Source of the DNA: DATJIG01 sp050260515
Lineage (GTDB): Bacteria > Pseudomonadota > Alphaproteobacteria > SMXQ01
Reading direction: 5' to 3'
Length of the DNA: 64,000 nt
Assembly: GCA_050260515.1 (NCBI GenBank)
Contig: JBLNCI010000013.1
Location: 62,001-126,000 of the forward strand
This document shows positions 26,950 through 36,319 of this stretch, in pieces. The position numbers and the translations under genes were made by a program. Within the stretch, counting starts at the first letter, position 1; every line of letters begins with the position of its first letter. The notes under the pieces are model-generated. The model was not told the origin of the DNA, did not search any database, and was given only the letters and a program-made list of their open reading frames with translations.

Positions 26950-28018
26950 CGTCCGTGCCCGACAGGAGCTCGAGCTGGTTGCGTGCGCTCTTCGGCGGCT
27001 TGAGGCCGATGTGCATCCATGCCGCCTCGGTGAGAATGCGGCCGCGCGGCGTTCGCGCGATCAACCCCTGCTGGAGAAGGTACGGCTCGACGACCTCCTC
27101 GATGGCGTCGCGCTCCTCGGCAAGCGCCGCGGCGATGGTCTCGACCCCGACCGGGCCTCCGCCGTGGGATTCCGCGAGCAGCCGCAGATACCGACGATCC
27201 ATCTCGTCGAGGCCCTGTGCGTCGACGTCGAGGCGCCTGAGCGCCTGGTCGGCAATGGCCCGGGTGATGACGCCGCTCTGGGCAACGGCGGCAAAGTCGC
27301 GGACTCGGCGCAGCAGCCGGGTCGCGATGCGCGGCGTGCCGCGCGCGCGCCGCGCGATCTCGCGCGCGCCGTCCGGCGCCAACTCGAAGTTGAGGAGCTT
27401 CGCGGCACGGGTGACGATCGCCTCGAGCTCGGCGTCGGTGTAGAAGCCGAGCCGCAGCGGGATGCCGAAACGGTCGCGCAGCGGCGTCGCCAGAAGCCCC
27501 GTGCGGGTCGTCGCCGCGACCAGCGTGAACTGCGGCAGATCGATACGGACGCTGCGCGCCGCCGGCCCCTCGCCGATGATCAGGTCGAGCTCGAAATCCT
27601 CCATTGCCGGATAGAGAATCTCCTCGACGGCGGGCTGCAGGCGGTGGATCTCGTCGATGAACAGCACATCGCGCGGTTGCAGATTGGTCAGCAACGCCGC
27701 GAGGTCGCCCGCCTTCGAGATCACCGGACCCGAGGTCGCGTGGAAACCGACGCCGAGCTCGCGGGCGACGATCCGCGCGAGCGTGGTCTTGCCGAGGCCC
27801 GGCGGTCCCGAGAACAGCACATGGTCCATCGCCTCGCCGCGCTCGGCCGCGGCCTTGATGAAGACCGCGAGGTTCTCGCGCACCTGCGCCTGGCCCGTGA
27901 AATCGGTGAGTCGCTCCGGCCTGAGCGCGCGCTCCGCCGCGTCGTCGCTCGCCCCCTTGGCGTCGACGACGCGCGGTGTATCGGCGCCGCCCTTCGGCGT
28001 CTTCGTCTTGCCGCTCAC
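26942..28018 (-). CDS. ruvB: Holliday junction branch migration helicase RuvB
   Basis: RuvB is the AAA+ motor that drives branch migration with RuvA. The 358-residue protein has Walker A GPPGLGKT near 73, Walker B DEIH near 124 and a C-terminal winged helix (about 280-350). Length is standard. Its start overlaps the ruvA stop by four bases, so ruvC-ruvA-ruvB are translationally coupled. Confidence 0.97.
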   Translation of the reverse strand: MSGKTKTPKGGADTPRVVDAKGASDDAAERALRPERLTDFTGQAQVRENLAVFIKAAAERGEAMDHVLFSGPPGLGKTTLARIVARELGVGFHATSGPVISKAGDLAALLTNLQPRDVLFIDEIHRLQPAVEEILYPAMEDFELDLIIGEGPAARSVRIDLPQFTLVAATTRTGLLATPLRDRFGIPLRLGFYTDAELEAIVTRAAKLLNFELAPDGAREIARRARGTPRIATRLLRRVRDFAAVAQSGVITRAIADQALRRLDVDAQGLDEMDRRYLRLLAESHGGGPVGVETIAAALAEERDAIEEVVEPYLLQQGLIARTPRGRILTEAAWMHIGLKPPKSARNQLELLSGTDDE

Positions 28019-28638
28019 GCCCGGCCTCCGGCGCTGAGCTCACGCAGCCCGGCTCTAATCAGGTCGGCGACAGCCGCTTCGGGGCCCAGCGCCTTCTGGG
28101 CGCTGACCACCGCGCCGAAGGCATCGAGCCGCCGGTACCCGAGATTGACCAGCGCCGAGACGGCGTCGCTCGCCGCGCCGGTCGAGCTCGGCGCTCCATC
28201 GGAGACCGTTGCCTCGGCCGGCGCGATCCCCTCGAACCCCGGCACCTTGTCCTTGAGCTCGGAGACGATGCGCTGCGCGAGCTTCGCGCCGACGCCGTTC
28301 GCGCGCGCAACCGACGTCTTGTCCTGCGCGGCGATCGCGCGGGCGAGCTCGTCGGGGCCGAGCACCGACAGGATCGCGAGGCCGATCTTGGCGCCAACGC
28401 CCTGCACCGTCGTCAGCAATCGGAACCACGCGCGCTCGGCATCGTCGGCGAAGCCGTAGAGGTGGATGTGATCTTCGCGGACGTGGGTTTCGACCAGCAG
28501 ACTCGCCGATCCTCCGCGGGCTGGCAGCCGCGACAGTGTGCGGCTGGCGCAGAACACGAGATACCCCACGCCCGCGACGTCCAACACGACGTAGCCGTCG
28601 CCGATGGAATCGACGATGCCGGTCAGCTTCGCGATCAT
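28015..28638 (-). CDS. ruvA: Holliday junction branch migration protein RuvA
   Basis: RuvA binds the four-way junction and loads RuvB. The 207-residue product begins MIAKLTG, with the OB fold at 1-65, helix-hairpin-helix motifs (about 70-130; GVGAKIGLAIL and GVGAKLAQRI) and the C-terminal RuvB-binding domain (about 158-207). ATG 28638 overlaps the ruvC stop (ATGA). Confidence 0.97.
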   Translation of the reverse strand: MIAKLTGIVDSIGDGYVVLDVAGVGYLVFCASRTLSRLPARGGSASLLVETHVREDHIHLYGFADDAERAWFRLLTTVQGVGAKIGLAILSVLGPDELARAIAAQDKTSVARANGVGAKLAQRIVSELKDKVPGFEGIAPAEATVSDGAPSSTGAASDAVSALVNLGYRRLDAFGAVVSAQKALGPEAAVADLIRAGLRELSAGGRA

Positions 28639-29159
28639 CGGACGAGGCTCGCGGCGCGCACGCGGCCCGCTCCGGCGAGGACGGTGCTGAGGCGGCGGTG
28701 ATGGGCGTGGCAGATGGCGACGGCGAGCGCATCGGCGGCATCGGCCCCGGCGATGCGGGCCCCCGGCAGCAGACAACGGACCATGTGCGCGACCTGGGTC
28801 TTCTCGGCGCGGCCCGTGCCGACCACGGACTTCTTGACCAGCCGCGCCGCGTATTCCGCGACCGGCAAACCGGCGCGGGCCGGCACCAGCAGCGCGACGC
28901 CGCGCGCGTGGCCGAGCTTCAGGGTCGACTGGCCGTTGGCGTTGACGAAGGTCTCCTCGACCGCCGCTTCCTCGGGGCGGTGCTCGGCGATGACGGCGCT
29001 GATCCCGTCGAACAGCAGGGCGAGGCGCTCGGCCAGCGGGCGCTCGGTCCCGCTCTCCACGACGCCGTCGGCGACGTAGGTGAGCCGATTGGCGTCGATC
29101 TCGATCACCCCCCAGCCGGTCCGCGTCAACCCCGGGTCGAGCCCCAGTACCCTCATCAT
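28635..29159 (-). CDS. ruvC: Crossover junction endodeoxyribonuclease RuvC
   Basis: RuvC cuts Holliday junctions symmetrically. The 174-residue protein has the RNase H-like catalytic acidic residues: Asp in GLDPGLTRTGWG near the start, Glu in EETFVN, and the DAADALAVAICHAHH segment at the C-terminus. Two ATG codons are adjacent at 29159 and 29156; either may be used. It lies 40 bases after yebC in the usual yebC-ruvCAB order. Confidence 0.97.
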   Translation of the reverse strand: MMRVLGLDPGLTRTGWGVIEIDANRLTYVADGVVESGTERPLAERLALLFDGISAVIAEHRPEEAAVEETFVNANGQSTLKLGHARGVALLVPARAGLPVAEYAARLVKKSVVGTGRAEKTQVAHMVRCLLPGARIAGADAADALAVAICHAHHRRLSTVLAGAGRVRAASLVR

Positions 29160-29199
29160 CCTCTTTCTGGCACCGCAGATGGCACGCCAGAGACCGTCA

Positions 29200-29946
29200 T
29201 CAGGCGCTCATCCGCGCCAGGACGTCGTCGGGCACCTCGAAATTCGAGGTCACGTTGCGGACGTCGTCGTTGTCGTCGAGAGCATCCAGCAGCTTCAGCA
29301 GCGATTCCGCCGCATCGCCGCCCACCGCGACGGTGTTCAGCGGCCGGAACACGAGCCCGCCGCGCTCCGGGGCTCCGAACTTCTTCTCGAGCGCGGCCAG
29401 CACCGCGCCGTAATCGTCGACCGCGCAGGTCACCTCGTGACCGGCCTCGCTCGACTCGACGTTGCCGGCGCCGGCCTCGAGGGCCGCCTCGAACATCGCG
29501 TCGGCATTCGCCGCTTTCGCCGGATAGTGGATGAGGCCGACACGCTCGAACATGAAGCTCACCGAGTTCGTCTCGCCGAGCGTGCCGCCGTGCTTCGCGA
29601 ACAGCGTCCGCACCTCGCCCGCGGTGCGGTTGCGGTTGTCGGTCAGCGCCTCGACGATGATCGCCGCACCGCCCGGGCCGTAACCCTCGTAGCGGACCTC
29701 CTCGAAGTTGCCGCCGTCCTCACCGCCCGCGCCGCGCTTGATCGCGCGCTCGATGGTGTCCTTCGGCATGTTGACCTCGCGCGCGGCCATGATGCCGGCG
29801 CGGAGCTTCGGATTGGCGTTGGGATCGGGGTTGGCCCGTGCCGCCACCGTGATGTCGCGAATGAGCTTCGTGAACATCTTGGCCCGCTTGGCGTCCTGGG
29901 CGCCCTTGCGGTGCATGATGTTCTTGAATTGGGAATGACCGGCCAT
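29200..29946 (-). CDS. yebC: YebC/PmpR family regulator
   Basis: The 248-residue product begins MAGHSQFKNIMHRKG, the family hallmark, and continues with AKMFTKLIRDI. YebC proteins have been described as DNA-binding regulators and, more recently, as ribosome-associated factors that relieve stalling at proline-rich stretches. The window also encodes EF-P and its modifying enzymes, which act on the same kind of stall. It heads the ruvCAB group. Confidence 0.93.
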   Translation of the reverse strand: MAGHSQFKNIMHRKGAQDAKRAKMFTKLIRDITVAARANPDPNANPKLRAGIMAAREVNMPKDTIERAIKRGAGGEDGGNFEEVRYEGYGPGGAAIIVEALTDNRNRTAGEVRTLFAKHGGTLGETNSVSFMFERVGLIHYPAKAANADAMFEAALEAGAGNVESSEAGHEVTCAVDDYGAVLAALEKKFGAPERGGLVFRPLNTVAVGGDAAESLLKLLDALDDNDDVRNVTSNFEVPDDVLARMSA

Positions 29947-30029
29947 TCCGAACTGCCTCTACGGTCGGGGAGAAAAGCGCCCGTTTATACCATATCTAGT
30001 GCGGCAAAGCATAAGACTGCCGCTACAGA

Positions 30030-30857
30030 TCACACCGAGCGCAGCGGCTCGGGCAGCATCGGCATGAGACGGCCGCCGATCCGCACCGGACTGCAGCGCG
30101 TCGCAAGCGCCGTCCGGTCGTCGGTCTCGACGAACACGCCGCACAAGGTCGCGTCGCCATCGGCGGGCTCGAGGCGCTCGGTCCGCATCTTGGTGAGGAA
30201 GCGGTTCACCGCGGCCGGCGCCTTCATGCCGATGATCGAGTCGTAATCGCCGCACATTCCCGCATCGGTCTGGTAGGCCGTCCCGGACGGGAGAATCCGC
30301 GCGTCGGCCGTCGGGACATGGGAATGCGAACCAACGGCCGCCGACAGGCGCCCGTCGTGGGCCCACGCCAGCGCCTGTTTCTCGCTGGTCGCCTCGCCAT
30401 GGATATCGAGCAGGATGAAATCCACCGTCTCGACCAGTCGATGGGAGGCCAGCGCCTCGTCCACGGCGCGGAACGGATCGTCGAGCGGATCCATGAACAA
30501 GCGAGTCATCACCTGGATCACGAGCACCTGCTTGCCGCTCGCGGTACCGTACAAGCCCGCTCCGCGGCCCGGCGTGCCGGGCGGGTAATTGCACGGCCTC
30601 AGCAGACGCGGCTCGCGGTCGATGTACGTGAGTATCTCGCGCTGGTCCCAGGCGTGATTTCCGGTGGTGATGACATCGACGCCGGCGTCGAAGAAAGACT
30701 CGCAGATCTTCTCGGTGATGCCGAACCCGCCTGCCGAGTTCTCGCCGTTGCAGACGACGAAGTCGAGGCCGAGATCCTCGCGCAATCGCGGGACGTGGCG
30801 CAGCACGGCCCTGCGGCCGGCCTCTCCCATGACGTCCCCGAGAAACAGAACGCGCAC
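30030..30857 (-). CDS. TIGR00282 family metallophosphoesterase (YmdB-like)
   Basis: The 275-residue protein has calcineurin-like metal motifs: FLGDVMGEAGR, NGENSAGG, TGNHAWDQRE and a later GDYDSIIG. In Bacillus the family member YmdB hydrolyses cyclic nucleotide monophosphates and influences development. The role in alphaproteobacteria is not established. It lies between formyl-THF ligase and yebC in the same direction and may share their transcript. Confidence 0.88.
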   Translation of the reverse strand: MRVLFLGDVMGEAGRRAVLRHVPRLREDLGLDFVVCNGENSAGGFGITEKICESFFDAGVDVITTGNHAWDQREILTYIDREPRLLRPCNYPPGTPGRGAGLYGTASGKQVLVIQVMTRLFMDPLDDPFRAVDEALASHRLVETVDFILLDIHGEATSEKQALAWAHDGRLSAAVGSHSHVPTADARILPSGTAYQTDAGMCGDYDSIIGMKAPAAVNRFLTKMRTERLEPADGDATLCGVFVETDDRTALATRCSPVRIGGRLMPMLPEPLRSV

Positions 30858-30905
30858 GCGGTCCCTTTCCAGTGTCTCTCTATTCTCTATCTCTGCGGCG
30901 GAACG

Positions 30906-31532
30906 TCAGGACTGCGGCCGGATCAACGCGGCCTCCGTGAGCACCCAGTCGAGGCGCTCGTCACGCTCACCGGCTGGAACCGATACCACTTCCTGCGCGG
31001 CGAAGGCGAGCCCAACGGCCGTGACCGTGCGAGAGGCCCGCAGCGTCGCCAGAGTGCGATCGTAGTACCCGCGCCCGTAGCCGAGCCGATGACCGCGCCG
31101 ATCGAACGCCAGCAGCGGGACGAGCAGCAGGTCCGGCGCGACCACCGGCGCCGTGTGCGTCGGCTCCGGGACCTCGAGCTGGCCCGGCACCAGGGTCATG
31201 AACGGCTCCCACCGGCGGAAGGCGAGCGGCAACTTCGGGCCGTTCAGAGCCGGCACCGCCACTGTGACGCCGTCGCCATGCAGCCTCTCCATCAGCGGCC
31301 GCGGGTCGAGCTCGTCGCGGATCGGCATGTAGGCGGAGACCACCGCCGGGGCTTTCGGCAACAGCGGCCAAAGCTCGGCGAAGAAGCGGTCGCGGATGCG
31401 AGCCCCGGCGCGCGGATCGGCAAGGTATGCCGCGGCGCGCGCGGTGCGCGCCAGCGCCCGCGCGTGCTCCTTCGCGCGGGCAAGGACGTCCGCCGGCGAT
31501 TCAGGCGATGGATCGGAGGTCGGGGAGGTCAC
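30906..31532 (-). CDS. 5-formyltetrahydrofolate cyclo-ligase
   Basis: The enzyme converts 5-formyl-THF to 5,10-methenyl-THF with ATP, recycling folate. The 208-residue product shows the C-terminal signature GHRLGYGRGYYDRTLA and the central PRPLMERL segment. Its position directly after the 6S RNA and zapA is the widely conserved zapA-ssrS-fau order, which supports both assignments. Confidence 0.93.
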   Translation of the reverse strand: MTSPTSDPSPESPADVLARAKEHARALARTARAAAYLADPRAGARIRDRFFAELWPLLPKAPAVVSAYMPIRDELDPRPLMERLHGDGVTVAVPALNGPKLPLAFRRWEPFMTLVPGQLEVPEPTHTAPVVAPDLLLVPLLAFDRRGHRLGYGRGYYDRTLATLRASRTVTAVGLAFAAQEVVSVPAGERDERLDWVLTEAALIRPQS

Positions 31533-31573
31533 GCGACGGCACCGGATGGCGAGCGCACCGAGGCGGGAGGAAG

Positions 31574-31741
31574 GCGGACGGAGCCACCGCAGCCGTCGGC
31601 CAGGTGCTCATCCTCTGTGGCCTGCTTGCGCAGGTGGGCGCCGTATGACCGGACCACGGTCCGGACAGGAACAGCTCCCTCGAGGTGGCTATTGGCCCCA
31701 GGGATCAAAGCGGCCTAACGCGCAGAGCAGCGTCCGTCCTG
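31574..31741 (-). ncRNA. ssrS: 6S RNA
   Basis: The 218-base gap between zapA and formyl-THF ligase is where 6S RNA lies in most proteobacteria. On the minus strand the ends pair (GGACGGA at 31740-31733 with TCCGTCC near 31582-31576) and the interior has a further long stem-loop around GGTCCGG and CCGGACC with a GGGAGC segment. This fits the closed-stem, central-bubble shape with which 6S RNA mimics an open promoter and binds RNA polymerase. The assignment rests on synteny and fold, not a covariance search; the ends are approximate. Confidence 0.82.
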
Positions 31742-31750
31742 TCGAGGAAT

Positions 31751-32083
31751 CTAGGCACGTTCCAGGCGTGCGGCAAGCTCTTCGAGCCGCGTGGCGAGCG
31801 CATCGATGCCGTCGCTCTCGCGCGCCATGACGCGCTCTTCCACTTCCGCTTCGCTCCGTGCCTTAAGCGTCTGGATCTCCCGCGCCGCCTCGACGAGCTC
31901 GTCGGCGATCAGCAGGGACGCCATCACGAGAAGACGCGCGTCTCCGACCTGGCCGATCGAGCGCGCAAGCTCGGCCACGCGGTCGTCGACGTAACTTGCG
32001 AGACCGGCGACGTGCTCTTCCTGTCCGTCGTCGCACGCGATGTCGTAGGCGCGACCGTTGACGTTGACGGTGACCTGGCCCAT
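31751..32083 (-). CDS. zapA: Cell division protein ZapA
   Basis: ZapA cross-links FtsZ filaments. The 110-residue product starts GQVTVNVNGRAYDIACDDGQEEH, the family N-terminal domain, and ends in a coiled coil (about 60-110). Its ATG overlaps the last base of the upstream stop (TGATG), so it is translationally coupled to the large coiled-coil protein before it. Confidence 0.94.
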   Translation of the reverse strand: MGQVTVNVNGRAYDIACDDGQEEHVAGLASYVDDRVAELARSIGQVGDARLLVMASLLIADELVEAAREIQTLKARSEAEVEERVMARESDGIDALATRLEELAARLERA

Positions 32084-33255
32084 CAGCCCTCCACCAGTCC
32101 CTTGAGATGGCCCAGCGCGACGTCGACGCGACGCGCGAGCGCGCGACGGCGGGCGACCTCGTTCTCGTTCGCCGCCTGGGCGCGTGCGAGCGAGGTGCGC
32201 AGCTCAGCGATCTCCTCCCGCAACGCCGCGACGTCCTCGGCGAGTGCATCGCGGGACGCGGCGATCTGCGATGCCGCTCCCTGCGCGCGCTCGGCGTCGT
32301 TCCGGGCGCCGCTCGCTTCCGCGCGCGCCGCCGCAAGCTCGGACAGCAGCGCATCGCGCTGGTCGGCCGCCGCCGCGGCGGCGGCCGCGAGCCGCTCGTT
32401 GGATTCCCCGTCACGTACCGCCCGGGCCACCTGCGCGCGGGCCTCGTCGAGCGCCGTCGCAAGCGCCCGAAGCTCGCCACGGACCAGCTCGACCTGCTCG
32501 GCCGCGGCATCGCGCTGGAGACGGATCGCTTCGGCGGCGCCACGCTCCTTCGTCAAGTCATCCTCGAGCCGGACGTTGGCGTCGGCGAGCGCCGCCAGCT
32601 CGATCTCGATGGCTTTCCGCGTATCGGCCGCCGCACTGAGTTCCTCGACAATCCGCTCGCGCGCCTCCTGATGTTCCGCGATCAGGGCAGCGGCGCGAGC
32701 GCCCTCTTCCGCCGCGCTGACGAGCTCCGCCGACAAGATCTCGCGCTCGGCGGCAAGTTCGGCCGCGCGGGTCTGCACCTCGGTCCGCAGTAGCGCGTTG
32801 TCCCCCTTGAGCCCGTCGACCTCCGTCAAAGCCCGATCGCGTTCGCCGCGGACGGCCGAGAGCTCCTCGTCGCGCGCGGCGATGTCGACGCGCAGCCGAT
32901 TGACTTCTTCTTTCGAGGCTTCGAGGGCGGCGAGGCTGCGGTCGCGCTCTTCGCGGCCGACGGCGAGCTCGGCAGCCATGCGGCGCGTCTCGGCAATCGC
33001 CGCGTCACGCTCTGCCGCGAGCCGCTCGCGATCCGCCTCGGCGGCCACGACGACCGCCTCGAGACGCCCTGCCTTCGCTGCGGCATCGCGGATCGCGGCG
33101 AGCTCGGCTTCGAGGCGGGCCTGATCGGCTTCGAGGCGGCGGATTCGCTCCGCGGCCGTCGACGCGGCCTCGTCGAGGCGGAGAAGCGCGGTCCCGAGCC
33201 GTTCGCGGACGGCGTCGGCGTCGTTGGCCTGCTCGCGCACCTCGGCTTCGGTCAT
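32083..33255 (-). CDS. Large coiled-coil protein upstream of zapA
   Basis: The 390-residue product is almost entirely alpha-helical: Ala, Glu, Arg and Leu in heptad patterns from about residue 20 to 375, with no membrane segment or signal peptide. I do not recognise a named domain. Translational coupling to zapA (one-base overlap) suggests a division-related structural partner; a ZapB-like or FtsZ-ring scaffold role is inference only. Such composition gives spurious matches to myosin- and SMC-like proteins, so homology should be judged by synteny. Confidence 0.75.
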   Translation of the reverse strand: MTEAEVREQANDADAVRERLGTALLRLDEAASTAAERIRRLEADQARLEAELAAIRDAAAKAGRLEAVVVAAEADRERLAAERDAAIAETRRMAAELAVGREERDRSLAALEASKEEVNRLRVDIAARDEELSAVRGERDRALTEVDGLKGDNALLRTEVQTRAAELAAEREILSAELVSAAEEGARAAALIAEHQEARERIVEELSAAADTRKAIEIELAALADANVRLEDDLTKERGAAEAIRLQRDAAAEQVELVRGELRALATALDEARAQVARAVRDGESNERLAAAAAAAADQRDALLSELAAARAEASGARNDAERAQGAASQIAASRDALAEDVAALREEIAELRTSLARAQAANENEVARRRALARRVDVALGHLKGLVEG

Positions 33256-33350
33256 ACCTGCGTCCTACATCGCCGCTCGCCGCGGCGGCATCACCATACG
33301 CTGACGAACCCATCGCCGCAACGAAACCGGAGCGATGCGCACAGTCCCCC

Positions 33351-33941
33351 TTGCCCGCTGCCGTCGCGAATTCGACAATGCAGGATCGATCGCACGGGAC
33401 CCGGATGCCAAGGCGAACCTCTCGCGCCGTGATGGTGCGCAATCTCGGCGACGCGCTGCTGGCCTGCCGCGCGGCGGCGGCGGCGCGCTGTCCCGTCACT
33501 CTCGTGAGCCCTCCCGGCGCCGGGCTGTTCGCGGGAGCGGTGTGGTTCAAGGCACTCACCGCGCTCACGCGCCGGGAAGCGGGTGCGACGCGCAAGGAGG
33601 TGCGCTTCGTGCTCGACTGCGCCGACGCGCCGGGAGCGGTGCTCGCCGCGGTACGCGCCGGTGTCGAGGCCTGCGCCTTCTCCGGAAACATCAAGGCGCG
33701 GGCGCGCCTCGGCGAGATCGCGAAGCGCGCCGGAGTCGTCCTCGTCGACCCGCCGAGCGACATATTCCGAATGTCGCAAAATTCTGATTTCGACGGGCTT
33801 CTTGCCTGGTTTTCGTCACCGGGGGCGTCGTTGCAAAGGTCCGGCCGCTCGGCTAAGAGAACCGCGACCCACATCCCCGCGCCCACCCGCCGCGGCGCGA
33901 ACAGATATTCAAAGCATTCCAGGGGAGCCCACCGGCCATGA
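33351..33941 (+). CDS. Conserved hypothetical protein coupled to FBP aldolase
   Basis: The core of the product (VRNLGDALLACRAA through VVLVDPPSDI) matches my memory of an unnamed alphaproteobacterial family of about 110 residues: a PVTLVSPPGAG segment and a FVLDCADAPGAVLAAVRAG segment in an alpha/beta pattern. The first about 27 residues and last about 50 are low complexity and may be partly untranslated. The start is uncertain (TTG 33351, ATG 33378 or ATG 33432). The stop TGA overlaps the ATG of the aldolase gene, so translation is coupled. Function is unknown. Confidence 0.6.
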   Translation: MPAAVANSTMQDRSHGTRMPRRTSRAVMVRNLGDALLACRAAAAARCPVTLVSPPGAGLFAGAVWFKALTALTRREAGATRKEVRFVLDCADAPGAVLAAVRAGVEACAFSGNIKARARLGEIAKRAGVVLVDPPSDIFRMSQNSDFDGLLAWFSSPGASLQRSGRSAKRTATHIPAPTRRGANRYSKHSRGAHRP

Positions 33942-34867
33942 AGATTACGCAGCGCGTCAAGAAGATCCTCGACAATTACGAGAGCGACAATCCGGGCACG
34001 AAGGCGAACCTCGCGCGCATTCTGATGCAGGGGCGGCTGGGCGGGACCGGCAAGCTGGTGATCCTCCCGGTCGATCAGGGCTTTGAGCATGGCCCGGCGC
34101 GGTCGTTCGCGCCGAACCCGGCCGGCTACGACCCGCACTATCATTTTCAGCTCGCGATCGACGCCGGCCTGTCCGCGTACGCCGCGCCGCTCGGCATGAT
34201 CGAAGCCGGCGCTGACAGCTTCGCCGGGGCGATCCCGACCATCCTGAAGGTCAATAGCTCGAACTCGCTCGCCAACGCCAAGACCAACCCCGACCAGGCG
34301 GTGACCGCCTCGGTCAAGGACGCGCTGCGCCTGGGGTGCTCGGCGATCGGCTTCACCATCTACCCGGGCTCGGACGTCGCCTTCAACCAGATGGAAGAGA
34401 TCCGGGCGATGGCCGAGGAAGCCAAGGCGAGCGGCCTCGCCGTCGTGGTCTGGTCGTACCCGCGCGGCGGCGCCCTGTCGAAAGAGGGCGAGACGGCGAT
34501 GGACATCTGCGCCTACGCGGCGCACATGGCAGCACTGCTCGGCGCCCACATCATCAAGGTGAAGCCCCCGACGCAGCACCTCGAACTCGCCGCGGCGAAG
34601 AAGGTCTACGACGAGCGCAAGATCCCGATGGGGACTCTGGCCGAGCGCATCAGCCACGTCGTGCAGTCGTGCTTCAACGGCCGCCGCATCGTCGTCTTCT
34701 CGGGTGGCGAGGCGAAGGACCTCGAGGGCGTCTACAACGAAGCCCGCGGCATCCGCGACGGCGGCGGCAACGGCTCGATCATCGGCCGCAACACCTTCCA
34801 GCGTCCGAAGGAAGAAGCCCTCAAGATGCTGGACACCATCATCCAGATCTACCAGGGCAAGGCGTAG
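33938..34867 (+). CDS. Class I fructose-bisphosphate aldolase (FbaB/DhnA type)
   Basis: The 309-residue enzyme belongs to the archaeal-type class I aldolases that use a Schiff-base lysine, not the class II zinc enzymes usual in proteobacteria. LVILPVDQGFEHGPARSF near residue 43 and the IKVKPPTQ segment near 206 (probable Schiff-base Lys) are visible, with FSGGEAKD and GSIIGRN phosphate-binding loops at the C-terminus. It cleaves fructose-1,6-bisphosphate. It is translationally coupled to the upstream gene and followed by VOC and thiE genes. Confidence 0.92.
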   Translation: MKITQRVKKILDNYESDNPGTKANLARILMQGRLGGTGKLVILPVDQGFEHGPARSFAPNPAGYDPHYHFQLAIDAGLSAYAAPLGMIEAGADSFAGAIPTILKVNSSNSLANAKTNPDQAVTASVKDALRLGCSAIGFTIYPGSDVAFNQMEEIRAMAEEAKASGLAVVVWSYPRGGALSKEGETAMDICAYAAHMAALLGAHIIKVKPPTQHLELAAAKKVYDERKIPMGTLAERISHVVQSCFNGRRIVVFSGGEAKDLEGVYNEARGIRDGGGNGSIIGRNTFQRPKEEALKMLDTIIQIYQGKA

Positions 34868-34916
34868 ACACGGCAGCCGGCGCCGGAGCGCTTCTCCGGC
34901 GCCGCGAGGGGGCGGC

Positions 34917-35342
34917 ATGGCGCTGATCACGTGCATCGACCACCTGAACGTCCAGGTGCCTCCTGACAAGGAGGAGGACGCGAAGCGCTTCTACGGGGAT
35001 CTGCTCGGTCTGAGGCCGCTCAAGAAGCCGGACAGTCTCGGCCCCGCCGGGCAGCATTACTGCCTCTCGGAAAATCCGTATGCCGAACTGCACCTCGGCG
35101 TCGCACGCAATGCCGAAGGGCAGTCCAATAAGGCCATGCGTAACCATCTCGGCTTCCAGGTCGCCGATCTCGCGGCGGCGCGCAAACGCTTCGAGGAAGC
35201 CGGGGTGCGGATCGAGGACGCCGAGCCCGCGTATTCCAAGGAGCGCGGATTTCACCAGGATCGGTTCTTCGTGTTCGATCCGGGCGGCAACCGGCTCGAG
35301 ATCCTCGAAGCGCGCCGCCCGTACAACAGCGCGCAGCATTAG
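34917..35342 (+). CDS. VOC (glyoxalase/bleomycin-resistance) family protein
   Basis: The 141-residue protein has the two beta-alpha-beta-beta-beta modules of the vicinal-oxygen-chelate fold: CIDHLNVQVP at the start with the metal His, and NHLGFQVADL with FVFDPGGNRLEILE later, giving the other ligands. Enzymes of this fold include glyoxalases, dioxygenases and resistance proteins; the substrate cannot be told. It lies 49 bases after the aldolase gene and 8 before thiE, so methylglyoxal-type detoxification next to glycolysis is a reasonable guess. Confidence 0.83.
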   Translation: MALITCIDHLNVQVPPDKEEDAKRFYGDLLGLRPLKKPDSLGPAGQHYCLSENPYAELHLGVARNAEGQSNKAMRNHLGFQVADLAAARKRFEEAGVRIEDAEPAYSKERGFHQDRFFVFDPGGNRLEILEARRPYNSAQH

Positions 35343-35350
35343 GTTTTCGC

Positions 35351-35991
35351 GTGAGTGACTCCGACCCGCGTTGCCGGCTGTATCTGATCACGCCGCCCAA
35401 GCTCGACCCTGCCCGCTTCGCCGACACGCTGAAGGCCGCGCTGGACGGCGGCGACGTCGCCTCGCTCCAGCTCCGGCTCAAGGACGTCGACGAGGTCGCC
35501 GTGCGAAGCGCCATCGACGCGCTGAAGGCCGTCGCGCAGTCGCGCGGGGTAGCGTTCATCCTGAACGACAATCCCGCGCTCGCCGCCGAGACCGGCTGCG
35601 ACGGCGTCCACGTCGGCAAGGAGGATCCGAGCGTCGCGGACGCGCGACGGATCGTCGGTCCCGACGCGATCGTCGGGGCGTCCGCCTATGACTCGCCCCA
35701 CCGCGCCATGGAAGCCGGCGAGGAGGGCGCCGACTACGTCGCCTTCGGTGCGTTCTTCCCGACGACCACGAAAGTCGCCGAGGGACATCCCGAGCCCGAG
35801 ATCCTCGAATGGTGGTCGGAGCTGTTCGTGGTCCCGTGCGTCGCGATCGGAGGCATCAAAGTGGAGAACTGCGGCGCGCTCGTCAAAGCAGGCGCCGATT
35901 TCCTCGCTGTCTCGTCCGGAGTGTGGGATCACCCCGACGGCCCAGCGGCCGCCGTTCGCGCGTTCAACCGGGCGATCTCCGAGGCAGGCGC

Positions 35992-35995
<4 letters not shown>
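35351..35995 (+). CDS. thiE: Thiamine-phosphate synthase
   Basis: ThiE joins hydroxymethylpyrimidine pyrophosphate to the thiazole phosphate to make thiamine phosphate. The 214-residue TIM-barrel has AFILNDNPALAAETGCDGVHVGKED and the later FFPTTTK and AIGGIK segments that hold phosphate. Start is GTG 35351, eight bases beyond the VOC stop. It lies in the aldolase operon rather than with thiD. Confidence 0.92.
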
Positions 35996-36318
<323 letters not shown>

Positions 36319-36319
36319 A

